Positions 1 to 7,465 of a stretch of DNA of 27,258 nucleotides are shown in pieces. This stretch comes from a bacterium BMS3Abin14. Its GTDB lineage: Bacteria > BMS3Abin14. The first letter of the stretch is position 1. Every line of letters begins with the position of its first letter. The position numbers were made by a program, and so were the translations under genes. The notes under the pieces are model-generated. The model worked only from the letters and a program-made list of their open reading frames with translations, made no database searches and was not told the origin of the DNA. The stretch lies in contig BDTG01000042.1 in the NCBI GenBank assembly GCA_002897695.1, positions 1-27,258 of the forward strand, in the 5' to 3' direction.

Positions 1-1282
1 TGTTGAGACGGAACTCCCCTGCCTCGATCCTCGTGAGATCCAGCAGCTCTTCGATGAGGCCAAGCTGGTTTTTCGCCTGTTCCTTGATGACGACGAGGAT
101 CTCCTTCAGCACAGATGAGGGCTCTCCATAGTTCTTGTCGAGGATAAGCGACAGGTATCCGTTAATAACGGTGAGAGGGGTTCTCAGCTCATGGGACATG
201 ATGGAAAGGAACTTGTTCTTGACCTCGTTGGCCCGCTGGAGTTCACGGTTCATCTCTTTGAGAATATCGTAGTTCTCCTGCAGCCTGGCCTGGGCCTCCT
301 CCAGTTCAGCCGCCGTGGATTGAAGCTGGATATATGAGGCCTGGAGTTCCTCATTGGTGGACTCAAGCTCCAGGAACTTGCGGTTCAGCTCACGCCGCTT
401 GCCCCTCAAATCCTCCGTTCGGCCGCGCACATTTTTCTCAAGGCTCTCGTTCAGTTCCTCCAGTTCCCTCTTCTTCTCGTTCAATCTCATCTCACGATTT
501 GCAACAACCTCGGCCATGGTGTTGAAACGATGGGCCAGAAGGACCATTTCATCATCGCCGGTCAGGCTTACCCTGAAGTTGTAGTCCCCGTTGACGATAG
601 CCTCCGTACCCCTGGTCAGAAGATTGAACGGACGAGTGATCACCCTGACAAGGATCACGAAACCCGCCAGAATTAATAAAACCGTAAACACTGCTACCAA
701 CTCCTGGGCACGGTAGATGCCGGCAAGGGTCCGGTTCACCTTGGCATCGGTATGGCCGATCATGGGAGAAACATGTTTGTCCAGTTCATCCATCAGGGTA
801 TTTATCTCGTCCAGGCTGGATTTCATTTCCTGGAGGATCTTGTCCTCGTCGACCCCAGGCCCCCGGGTGATGAACACGCTGGCAAGAAAAGTCAGGTTAT
901 CGAACGACTTTTCAAGACCCTTGAGGAGATTCTTCATATCATCAACCTTGAGATCCCCCCGGATGTGGCAGCTGCCGCAGCTCTCCGTGGCAAATTGGTC
1001 GGTAAGGATGTCGTTCCTGACCGACTTAATTGATTCTTTGATGGATTTGACCCTGTCCAGAAGCACCCTGAGACGTTTTTCATTATTCCACGAGAACCTG
1101 ATATCCTCCACGGTCCTCAGTATATCAATCTCCAGGTAGTTCAAGGCCTGGTAGGCAGTGCTGACCTGATATCTGGCCCTGTTGACGGCTTCCAGACGCT
1201 TCATGAGAACAGCGATAAAGGATCCGCCGATTACGGCAATCAGAAGGATCAACGACAGACCGAAGATGATCTTCTTTTTCAA
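1..1282 (-). CDS. Sensor histidine kinase with periplasmic c-type heme motif (partial, C-terminus outside window)
   Basis: 427 residues are visible; the reading frame leaves the window before the ATPase domain. Seen: an N-terminal membrane segment (about residues 5-27), a periplasmic region of about 165 residues, a second membrane segment (about 195-215), a HAMP-like linker (about 215-265), a long coiled coil (about 265-350) and a HisKA dimerisation domain with the motif SHELRTP, phospho-acceptor His364. The periplasmic region contains CGSCH at residues 102-106 (bases 965-979), the covalent heme c attachment motif, so the sensor probably binds heme and may read redox state or a gas. The start is TTG at 1282: TAA TAG lie in frame just upstream and GGGGAAG sits as a ribosome site. 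It follows the PhnD-like gene by 68 bp on the same strand, suggesting an operon and a binding-protein/kinase pair. Kinase identity is strong; heme attachment is inferred from the motif. Confidence 0.9.
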   Translation of the reverse strand, partial: MKKKIIFGLSLILLIAVIGGSFIAVLMKRLEAVNRARYQVSTAYQALNYLEIDILRTVEDIRFSWNNEKRLRVLLDRVKSIKESIKSVRNDILTDQFATESCGSCHIRGDLKVDDMKNLLKGLEKSFDNLTFLASVFITRGPGVDEDKILQEMKSSLDEINTLMDELDKHVSPMIGHTDAKVNRTLAGIYRAQELVAVFTVLLILAGFVILVRVITRPFNLLTRGTEAIVNGDYNFRVSLTGDDEMVLLAHRFNTMAEVVANREMRLNEKKRELEELNESLEKNVRGRTEDLRGKRRELNRKFLELESTNEELQASYIQLQSTAAELEEAQARLQENYDILKEMNRELQRANEVKNKFLSIMSHELRTPLTVINGYLSLILDKNYGEPSSVLKEILVVIKEQAKNQLGLIEELLDLTRIEAGEFRLN

Positions 1283-1350
1283 CTGGATCTTCCCCTATTA
1301 TGCAGCGTTTCAGATCGCATTGCAGAAATTGTCGATGAGGGAAATGGGGC

Positions 1351-2268
1351 TCATCTGGCGGTGTGGTCTACAACTTTCAATTTTGACAGGTCGAATCCCC
1401 CCGCCTTGACGGTCTTTATAACGTCGACGTAATCAGCGGGAGGCGAGGAGATGAAACGCCTGGCGCCAAATCTCTTTAACACTTCCCTGCCTTCGGCAGT
1501 GGCATCCATATGGAGAAAAGCCTCGATGATCTTCTTCTGGAGAGAGGGGGGGACCTCCCGTGTCACGGTCACTGTGTCATCAGGAAAATGACCACCGGAA
1601 TACAGGATCTCAACCTGCCCGCTTAATTCCGGTTTTATTTTCATGGTCTCATCAAAAACGGTATTCTTCGCCGCGCCCAAGTCAGCGAGCCCCTTGGCCA
1701 CCATCCAGATGGAGGCATCATGGCTCCCGGTAAAAAAAAGTTTTGAGAAGAACGCCTCGGGATCATCGATCCCCCCGGTTTTAACGAGCGCCATGGGGAA
1801 GAAAAATCCGGCGGATGTACTACGATTCGCCATGGCGATGGACTTGCCTTTCCATGTCGATATGTCGCGGGTCAGTCCGGAACCGGTTTTTTTGAACACA
1901 TAGGAACGATAATAGGAATCCCCCGACAGCCATACCGGACGAACCAGGGGGACAAAGCCGTGCTTCTCCATCCCATGGACGGCCAGGAAACTCCCCAGCA
2001 CCCCTCCCTGTGCCCTGCCGTCCTCCATCTGGCTCATAACTTCTTCGTAGCTCTTCGCCACCTCGAACAGGACCTTGACCGGCGACAGATGACTGCAAAG
2101 ATAGTCGCACAGCTTCCGGTACTTATCCTCCTGGCGAAAGATATTCCGCTCCGGGACCAGGATAAATCTCAGGGTCCTTATCCCCCCCTCCCCGGCTATG
2201 GCGGGAAACGGCTTCATTATGAGGAGAGCCGCCAGGATGAGGACGATGAAGCTACTGCACTTCCTCAA
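1351..2268 (-). CDS. PhnD-like periplasmic substrate-binding protein
   Basis: About 305 residues. An n-region with Arg/Lys is followed by a hydrophobic stretch ending in a plausible signal peptidase site near FPAIA. The mature protein begins with a strand like those of PhnD-type binding proteins (LRFILVPERN) and carries family-like segments such as YEEVMSQMEDGRAQGGVLGS and the later WKGKSIAMANRSTSAGFFFP. No ABC permease or ATPase is visible nearby; the next gene is a membrane histidine kinase, so a sensory role (as TorT serves TorS) is more likely than transport, though this is inference. I chose the TTG at 2268 because GGGAG lies about 7-10 bases upstream and it gives a clean signal peptide; an ATG at 2307 in the same frame would add 13 poorly fitting residues. 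The gene overlaps the end of the DUF362 gene by 17 bp, implying translational coupling. The ligand is unknown. Confidence 0.85.
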   Translation of the reverse strand: MRKCSSFIVLILAALLIMKPFPAIAGEGGIRTLRFILVPERNIFRQEDKYRKLCDYLCSHLSPVKVLFEVAKSYEEVMSQMEDGRAQGGVLGSFLAVHGMEKHGFVPLVRPVWLSGDSYYRSYVFKKTGSGLTRDISTWKGKSIAMANRSTSAGFFFPMALVKTGGIDDPEAFFSKLFFTGSHDASIWMVAKGLADLGAAKNTVFDETMKIKPELSGQVEILYSGGHFPDDTVTVTREVPPSLQKKIIEAFLHMDATAEGREVLKRFGARRFISSPPADYVDVIKTVKAGGFDLSKLKVVDHTAR

Positions 2269-3358
2269 GCATGTACTCCCTTCTCCCGAGGCCGATGGTC
2301 TCAGCATGCGCCAGAATGGGCCGCCACTCGATCCCGCGAAGGCTTTTGACCTTGTCGCTGCTTTTCAGATCTTCCAGCTTGCTCCCCGCAAGAGCCGGCG
2401 CGCTGTTGACCAGATCCACCGACGCCTGGTCCAGCGCCACGGGATCCATTCCGGCCAGTATTCCAACATCGGCGACAAAGGGCGGATCGTTAAAATCGTA
2501 GCAATCACAATCCGGACTGATATTAATGAGAAAATTGTAGAAAAGGGATTTTTCCAGCTTGTTTTTCACCGCGCCGAATGCGTATTCGGCCGTTTTTTCC
2601 TGGGTTATGGTCGGATCGGTCTTCCAGTTCACCGCTATGGCGCCGTAATTACACGCCACCGTGCACTCACCGCACCCGATACAGACCGCTTCCATGATTT
2701 TCGCCGGAGTGCCGTTTTCCCACATGACGGCGTCGGCCGGACACCACTGAAAGCACAGCCCGCAGGAAGTGCATTTCTCCTCTGTAACGAACGGCAGGAC
2801 ATCCGAGTGCATCTCCTGTTTCCCGCTGGGGGCCGCACCCCCCATCCCGAGGCCTTTCAGTGCCCCGCCGAACCCGAACAGCTCATGGGCGGTAAAGTGG
2901 GTGAGGTTGATCAGCGCGTCGGCGTAGTACAGGGCCTCGGCTATCTTGACATCCGCAAAGTGCTTTCCGTTGACCTCCTCGCGGACGTAGTCCCTGCCGA
3001 CGAGCCCATCCCCGATGATCACCGGAGCGCCCACGGTGGCATAGGAAAAACCGTTGGCTATGGCCGTCTCGATATGATCGACAGCGTTGCCACGGCTCCC
3101 CTTGTAAAGGGTGTTGGTATCCACGAGAAACGGCTTGCCGCCTGCCTTTTTGATCTCCTCCACGACCACCCGGGCGAACACCGGGGGCAGGAAGGCGGTG
3201 TTGCCCGCCTCACCGAAGTGAAGCTTGACCGCCACCTTGTCTCCCTCTTCGATGCGGTCGGCGAAGCCGCTCCTTTTAAACAGCTTGCGGGTCTTGTCCA
3301 GGAGGCTGTAGCCCATCCGGGTACGGAGATTGGTGAAGTAAACGGTGGAGGCGGTCAT
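2252..3358 (-). CDS. DUF362 domain protein with 2x[4Fe-4S] ferredoxin module
   Basis: 368 residues, starting ATG with AAAGG a few bases upstream. The N-terminal two-fifths matches the DUF362 pattern (VAVKLHFGEAGNTAFL, FLVDTNTLYKGSRG, the GDGLVGRDY segment). The middle holds two tandem ferredoxin-type cluster motifs, CTSCGLCFQWCP and CIGCGECTVACN, which should bind two [4Fe-4S] clusters. No signal peptide is visible, so it is probably cytoplasmic. DUF362 proteins are widespread in anaerobes; their reaction is mostly unknown, and an electron-transfer or iron-sulfur-linked reductase role is inferred. It sits between a lipoprotein gene (104 bp upstream) and the PhnD-like gene, whose start it overlaps. 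Confidence 0.92.
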   Translation of the reverse strand: MTASTVYFTNLRTRMGYSLLDKTRKLFKRSGFADRIEEGDKVAVKLHFGEAGNTAFLPPVFARVVVEEIKKAGGKPFLVDTNTLYKGSRGNAVDHIETAIANGFSYATVGAPVIIGDGLVGRDYVREEVNGKHFADVKIAEALYYADALINLTHFTAHELFGFGGALKGLGMGGAAPSGKQEMHSDVLPFVTEEKCTSCGLCFQWCPADAVMWENGTPAKIMEAVCIGCGECTVACNYGAIAVNWKTDPTITQEKTAEYAFGAVKNKLEKSLFYNFLINISPDCDCYDFNDPPFVADVGILAGMDPVALDQASVDLVNSAPALAGSKLEDLKSSDKVKSLRGIEWRPILAHAETIGLGRREYMLEEVQ

Positions 3359-3411
3359 GTCAACCTTTCTTTAATATTCCGGTTCAAGGACAATTCATCT
3401 CACGCTCGTTC

Positions 3412-3430
3412 GTCACGCAAAAAGCGTGAC
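3412..3430. repeat. Small perfect hairpin in the lipoprotein-DUF362 gap
   Basis: GTCACGC (3412-3418) pairs perfectly with GCGTGAC (3424-3430) across a five-A loop. The preceding bases (CACGCTCGTTCGTCACGC) resemble the left ends of the direct repeats at 21648 and 24009, so this is probably a remnant of that repeat family rather than a true terminator; no T-run follows on either strand. Confidence 0.5.
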
Positions 3431-3462
3431 TCACTAAAGGCGCCAAGATGCAGAGAGACCAT

Positions 3463-5046
3463 CTAATTAGGGTTGCTCAGATCAAACGGGGAAAACAACA
3501 GATAGGCCCTCTGAGCCGGAAAATCCTCTCCCCAGTTACTTAGAGGAACACCTGGACCGTTGATATCCCCATCCTGTATTACCTGATCCACAGCGGCAAA
3601 GGTTGATATCCCCGATCCCCAATAATTGCCTTGGGCGAAAATAGAAATAAAATTGGTGCTTGTACCGGAAACAATCACATCATAGGGGCTGTTGCCGAAG
3701 AAACTGTTTCTTCCCCCCTCTGAACAAATATTGAAAGCCGCGCAATTCCCCATTACCGGTAAATCATTGATGCTGCTGAAATTATAATCGATGAGTATGC
3801 CGGCATTCTGATTGTTGGTGATAGTATTATGCAGAAAAACAGGGCCGACTTTGCCTACGATATCAACGCCTGCCCCACTGTTGTTTTTAACAATATTGTA
3901 TCTGAGTTCGGGAAATGTCCCTGAAGTACCGGAGAAAGCAATCCCATTGGTCTGTGAGAGGTTATTACCATCGACGACACAGGACGAGATTACCGGAGAG
4001 GCGTTGGAAACCCAGATAGCGTAACCGTTCTCGGAAAAAACACTGCTGTCGATGGTCCCTGATCCGGACTGAGCGTAGATCCCGGCCCCGAACCCGGAGG
4101 GTAGTTGTTGCCCCTTGACCAGGGAGTCGCTGACATCGAAAACGGTGTCGTCGAGGAATACGCCACCGTGGTCAGTCGCTGTGGCGGACGACGCGTCGAT
4201 CATGACTCCGGAGACGGTAACCTGGACAGTACCCCCTGTACCATTGGTGTCGTCTGCGTAAATTCCCCACCCTTCCTGTTTTTCGAGGAGGCAGTCGCCA
4301 AGTTCCAATTTTAAAGGACCGTTATCAGCGAGAAACACCCCTTTAGTTCCGCCGATGATCCGAAGATTCTTAAGGATGAGATCAGACCCTACGCTGAAGA
4401 TGTATGAGGACCCGCTCGACGTGGCGAGCGCGGTCTGAGGGGTAGCATCGACTGCTGAGAACCCGTCCGCGGTCAGGGCTGTACCGTATCCGCTGCCGAC
4501 AACCATGAGGTCCTTTGTGTTGGCCAGCACGGGGCCTACTGACGAACTGGTCCCGTAGGCTCCCCCGGTTCCCGAGCTGAGGTAAAGCACCGTTCCGGCG
4601 TTAGCGTAGAAACTCTCGAGAACGGCCGGGGTTGAAGAGACCGAAACCGAGGGGGCGGACCACAGTTGATCAGCCTCTGCGTTTCCGTCGTTGTCGGTGG
4701 CCCGGGTCCAGATGACGGGACCACCGGAGGACAGCTCCCCTGCCGTGGCGGCGTATAACCAGTCGAACCTCGAGTGGAGGGGGTCGTTAATAACCTCCGA
4801 CCAGGTGGTCCCGCCGTCGAAGGATATCTCAACTTTGATCCCGACGGTATCGTCCGAGGCCGTCCCTCGGAAGGTGACGGTTTCCCCGGGGCCGTTCATG
4901 AAGATGTAGCTGGGAGGGTCTGTGAGGGTGGAGGTCGGGGGCGTTGTGTCTACGTAGGTGCCGCACCCTCCGAAGATGACGCCAAGGGCCAAGAGCATCG
5001 CAGGCCATATCCTGGAAACTGCCGATCGGTCCATTCTTACAGCCAT
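3463..5046 (-). CDS. Secreted parallel beta-helix lipoprotein
   Basis: 527 residues from the chosen ATG at 5046; GGAG and AGGG lie upstream. A TTG at 5094 would add 16 residues without a better ribosome site. The N-terminus has basic residues, a hydrophobic segment (MLLALGVIFGG) and a cysteine (FGGC, an imperfect lipobox), so it is probably a lipoprotein. Residues about 35-140 form an Ig-like, Ser/Thr-rich region (TPPTSTLTDPP, FRGTASDDT). The rest, about 160-470, has the repeating short-strand pattern of right-handed parallel beta-helix (PbH1/NosD-like) proteins, for example LKNLRIIGGTKGVFL, SGTIDSSVFSENGYAIWVS and FLHNTITNNQNAGILI. Such folds often bind or cleave polysaccharide or act at the surface; no catalytic residues could be assigned. 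It is the first gene of the minus-strand group leading to the histidine kinase, but the 104-bp gap leaves operon membership open. Confidence 0.85.
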   Translation of the reverse strand: MAVRMDRSAVSRIWPAMLLALGVIFGGCGTYVDTTPPTSTLTDPPSYIFMNGPGETVTFRGTASDDTVGIKVEISFDGGTTWSEVINDPLHSRFDWLYAATAGELSSGGPVIWTRATDNDGNAEADQLWSAPSVSVSSTPAVLESFYANAGTVLYLSSGTGGAYGTSSSVGPVLANTKDLMVVGSGYGTALTADGFSAVDATPQTALATSSGSSYIFSVGSDLILKNLRIIGGTKGVFLADNGPLKLELGDCLLEKQEGWGIYADDTNGTGGTVQVTVSGVMIDASSATATDHGGVFLDDTVFDVSDSLVKGQQLPSGFGAGIYAQSGSGTIDSSVFSENGYAIWVSNASPVISSCVVDGNNLSQTNGIAFSGTSGTFPELRYNIVKNNSGAGVDIVGKVGPVFLHNTITNNQNAGILIDYNFSSINDLPVMGNCAAFNICSEGGRNSFFGNSPYDVIVSGTSTNFISIFAQGNYWGSGISTFAAVDQVIQDGDINGPGVPLSNWGEDFPAQRAYLLFSPFDLSNPN

Positions 5047-5149
5047 TTCTCCATAGCCCTTTCTCCCCACAAGAAAATGTCTAAAGCCATCCAATTCCTA
5101 CCATATCAACGTGTTGGAAACAAGGAATACATTTTTGAAATCAACTTCA

Positions 5150-5316
5150 TTGCTGTTCGTCATTGCGAGGAGCGTCGAGTCACACCCAAGGCGTGATCGA
5201 GAGTGACGCGGCAATCCCAGACGAAGCTGAAACAGCACCCTCATGCTGTCTCATTGCTGCGGCGCCCTTCGGCCGCCCACGGGATCGCTTCGCACAGTAT
5301 CGGCTCGCGATGACAG
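5150..5316. repeat. Dispersed non-coding repeat (CATTGCGAGGAGC...GCGATGACA type)
   Basis: The segment runs from TCATTGCGAGGAGCG through GACGCGGCAATCCC to GGGATCGCTTCGCA and CTCGCGATGACAG. The right part (5251-5316) has an inverted relative at 20233-20297, sharing CCTTCGGCCGCCCACGGGAT and the flanking motifs. Parts of the same consensus occur at 15579-15727 and 23179-23278. It lies in the gap between the minus-strand lipoprotein and the plus-strand flp gene and shows no coding pattern. Elements of this type are common in intergenic regions of related genomes; origin unknown. Confidence 0.75.
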
Positions 5317-5357
5317 CCATCAACTCTCCGCGTCTGTTCTCCCACGCCCGTTCACTC

Positions 5358-5418
5358 CCGGACAGTTGTCCGGTATCCGGACGAATTCCAGCATTTTTGC
5401 CGGATCTGGATTTTCCGG
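5358..5418 (+). promoter_or_regulatory. Putative enhancer-binding protein sites upstream of flp
   Basis: CCGGACA-GT-TGTCCGG (5358-5373) is a perfect inverted repeat, and it overlaps a second one, GTCCGG-TAT-CCGGAC (5368-5382). Another CCGGA / TCCGG pair follows at about 5400-5418. These lie roughly 100-160 bp upstream of the predicted sigma-54 transcription start (about 5516), where NtrC-family activators usually bind. The activator is not in the window; function is inferred from symmetry and position. Confidence 0.5.
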
Positions 5419-5459
5419 AACTAAACCCCAATCCTACTTGGCACCGAATTTTCTTTTGA

Positions 5460-5472
5460 AATCAACGGGTTG
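5460..5472 (+). promoter_or_regulatory. Candidate IHF site between enhancer and sigma-54 promoter
   Basis: AATCAACGGGTTG matches the IHF core consensus WATCAANNNNTTR at every defined position. It is centred near -50 relative to the predicted start, the usual place for DNA bending that brings an activator to sigma-54 polymerase. The consensus is short, so a chance match is possible. Confidence 0.45.
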
Positions 5473-5489
5473 TCAACAGCATCCCCGGA

Positions 5490-5505
5490 TGGCACATACA
5501 TTGCC
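5490..5505 (+). promoter_or_regulatory. Sigma-54 (RpoN) -24/-12 promoter of the tad/flp operon
   Basis: TGGCAC-N5-TTGCC, with GG at 5491-5492 and GC at 5503-5504 separated by exactly ten bases, matches the sigma-54 consensus. The predicted start is near 5516, leaving a leader of about 30 bases before the flp ATG (5546). This implies activator-dependent control of pilus expression. Confidence 0.82.
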
Positions 5506-5545
5506 CTATGTGTATGCAACCTGTGAACGACGAAAGGAGGAGAAG

Positions 5546-5797
5546 ATGACATTGATGCGAAGAAAATCAGAAAAGGGCCAGGGGATGACCGAGTACATCA
5601 TAATCGTCGCCCTGGTGGCGATCGCCGCAATAGCCGTAGTGGGTTATTTCGGGGACGTTGTGCGGAACCAGTTCTACAACATGACGGCCGCCCTGGCGGG
5701 CAGTTCATCCCACAGCGACACGGGCAAGTTCGCCAGAAAAGCGGAAAGGGAAAAGAACCAGAGGGGGCTGGGCGACTTCTCGCCCTCGGCCCATTGA
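5546..5797 (+). CDS. flp: Flp-family type IVb prepilin
   Basis: 83 residues. The start is fixed by AAAGGAGG at 5533-5540, six bases before ATG 5546; the open frame extends further upstream but that part is the repeat and promoter. A short basic leader (MTLMRRKSEKG) precedes the prepilin motif G-QGMTEY: cleavage after Gly11 leaves Glu at +5 and Tyr at +6 (Glu16, Tyr17), as Flp prepilin peptidases require. A hydrophobic helix follows (about residues 17-35). The C-terminal tail (about 55-83) is charged and longer than in minimal Flp pilins. It is the first gene of the plus-strand Tad operon, directly after the sigma-54 promoter, and is likely the major pilus subunit. Confidence 0.95.
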   Translation: MTLMRRKSEKGQGMTEYIIIVALVAIAAIAVVGYFGDVVRNQFYNMTAALAGSSSHSDTGKFARKAEREKNQRGLGDFSPSAH

Positions 5798-5814
5798 GAG
5801 TGGTTACCGGTCTG

Positions 5815-6360
5815 ATGGCGATCCATATTACCCCACTGGCAAGGCCGAACCCCTCGGAACAGGGACAGGGAGCGGTTGAGGCGATCCTCACCCTCCCTGT
5901 CTTTCTCGTCCTGGTCACGGTTCTTCTCCAGGGCGCTCTTCTGTGCATGGCGCAGGTCGTCGTCCAGTATGCGGCTTTTACCGCGGCGCGTACGGGAGCG
6001 GTATGGAACGGCGATGTGGATCAGATGACGACCGCCGCAGGCAGGGTCCTGCTGCCCATGACCGGGCGAGTATTCACAGGCAAACATATCTTTAAGGTGG
6101 AAGTCATTTCGTCGGAGGCTGCCGGAAAACCGTCCGGGAAACCCGATGCCGGTGCGAAAAATACGGACAGGCTATTGAGGGTTCGGGTGACATGGAACTA
6201 CCCCCTGATGCTCCCTCTGGCCGGCCGCCTGCTTAACCGTGGCGTCCTGACGTCGTCGGTGACACGCCCCTCACTTCCCCTCACAGCCACGTGGACGCTT
6301 CCAATGGAACCGCTCCGGATTCCCTGGGACACAGAAGGAAACAGACATGCGCGTTCATGA
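5815..6360 (+). CDS. TadE-like pseudopilin (first copy)
   Basis: About 181 residues from ATG 5815; in-frame GTG 5800 and TTG 5794 are alternative starts that touch or overlap the flp stop, and no start has a strong ribosome site. The N-terminus carries a prepilin-like motif (EQG-QGAVEAILTLPVFLVL, Glu at +5 after Gly) followed by one hydrophobic helix, the TadE pattern. The rest is a periplasmic domain with no recognised catalytic motif. TadE/TadF-type pseudopilins are needed for Flp pilus assembly and are processed by the same peptidase. The gene overlaps the next by 14 bp. Confidence 0.85.
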   Translation: MAIHITPLARPNPSEQGQGAVEAILTLPVFLVLVTVLLQGALLCMAQVVVQYAAFTAARTGAVWNGDVDQMTTAAGRVLLPMTGRVFTGKHIFKVEVISSEAAGKPSGKPDAGAKNTDRLLRVRVTWNYPLMLPLAGRLLNRGVLTSSVTRPSLPLTATWTLPMEPLRIPWDTEGNRHARS

Positions 6361-7465
6361 AAGCCGCTCCGGGCAGGCCATGGTCCTCGGGATCGTTTTC
6401 CTGTCCATCGGAGTCATCCTCCTTCTGGGGCTGTTCCGCCTGTCCCTGGTCGTAAGGGACAAGATCCGGCTCCAACTCACCGCCGACCTGGCCCTCAAAT
6501 CCGCCCTTAACGCGGAGGCCAACGGACTGAATGCCATAGCCATGGCAAACAGGGCCATGCTTTCGGACGACGCCCTGGCGGCACAGGTCAATACCCTCGT
6601 GAGCGAGACAACCTTCTACCGCAGGCTCATTGACGGTTTTGGCCGAATCATCCGATTTATCCCAGGCGGCGGCCTTGCCTTCTCGGTGGCTCTCGGCAGG
6701 GGCGGCAGGGCCGTGGAAGCTCTGGCCCGAAGAGGCGCGCGGATACTGATCCCGGTCGCACGGATCCATCGGACCGTTATCGGTTCCGAGCAACGTCTGG
6801 TCCGCGCATCCCTCCCCTTCGTGACCCTGAGAGCAGCCGGATTGTCCGCCTCGGAAAACTTCCCCGGAAGCTCAATCTCGCCTGTTTCCCAAGCGTTTTT
6901 GTTAAAACAGGCCCGATCGGTGTCATCAGGCATGGCTCCCCTACCCGGAAGCGACACGACGCGGATAATACGCGCGACCTTAAACCCCCACACCCTGAGG
7001 AGAAACTGGAGAATCAGTTTGGGAGCCATATCGCTTCCCGTCAAGAAGAGGGGTGGAACTTGGGTACTTCCTGATGACTTCGCGGCTTTCGACCAGTTAA
7101 AGGTCAAAAGGTTCAGACACCTTCACTGGTCATGGAAAACGGTTCTGTCCTCGGGCAGCCGGGCATCCGGGTTCGGCTACCGTTCCCATAGCAGGACACT
7201 GAATATCTCCAGGGGAAACTTTATCCCCGGCCTGACTCTGCTGATGGAATCACAGGCCCCTCATTTTTCAGAGGGTCTCTCCGGCTACGAAAAAAAGCTC
7301 TACGCCGTCAGTTCGGGGGAGATCTATTACGAACGTCCGGGGAAACCCGAGGAGAGGACCAACCTTTTCAACCCATTCTGGAGGTCCCGCCTGATACCTG
7401 TGTCCAGGGAAACCACAGCGCGCCACCTGGTTCCGAGGCTGATTCTAAAGGAGATAAGGCATTGA
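6347..7465 (+). CDS. TadG/Tad-like pilus assembly membrane protein
   Basis: 372 residues. The N-terminus RSGQAMVLGIVFLSIGVILL has the GQ-plus-hydrophobic helix of the Tad/TadG-like N-terminal domain, but lacks the +5 glutamate of the neighbouring pseudopilins, so it is probably a membrane-anchored protein rather than a processed subunit. After the helix comes RLQLTADLALKSALNAEANG, typical of the region following the anchor in these proteins (a run of Ala-rich helix). The remainder is basic and shows no recognised domain. It overlaps both neighbours (14 and 4 bp), so it is in the same transcript. Confidence 0.75.
   Translation: MRVHESRSGQAMVLGIVFLSIGVILLLGLFRLSLVVRDKIRLQLTADLALKSALNAEANGLNAIAMANRAMLSDDALAAQVNTLVSETTFYRRLIDGFGRIIRFIPGGGLAFSVALGRGGRAVEALARRGARILIPVARIHRTVIGSEQRLVRASLPFVTLRAAGLSASENFPGSSISPVSQAFLLKQARSVSSGMAPLPGSDTTRIIRATLNPHTLRRNWRISLGAISLPVKKRGGTWVLPDDFAAFDQLKVKRFRHLHWSWKTVLSSGSRASGFGYRSHSRTLNISRGNFIPGLTLLMESQAPHFSEGLSGYEKKLYAVSSGEIYYERPGKPEERTNLFNPFWRSRLIPVSRETTARHLVPRLILKEIRH

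Noticed and set aside
717-1139. Plus-strand open frames within 717-1139
   Set aside because: Antisense to the histidine kinase, whose minus-strand frame is continuous and has HAMP and HisKA features.
2198-3466. Long plus-strand open frame (422 residues) across 2198-3466
   Set aside because: It is antisense to the DUF362 gene, which has two clear ferredoxin cluster motifs; the plus-strand protein is rich in His/Arg/Val with no domain pattern, typical of a shadow frame.
5243-5545. Upstream extension of the flp frame
   Set aside because: It covers the dispersed repeat and the sigma-54 promoter; the ribosome site at 5533-5540 and prepilin leader fix the start at 5546.
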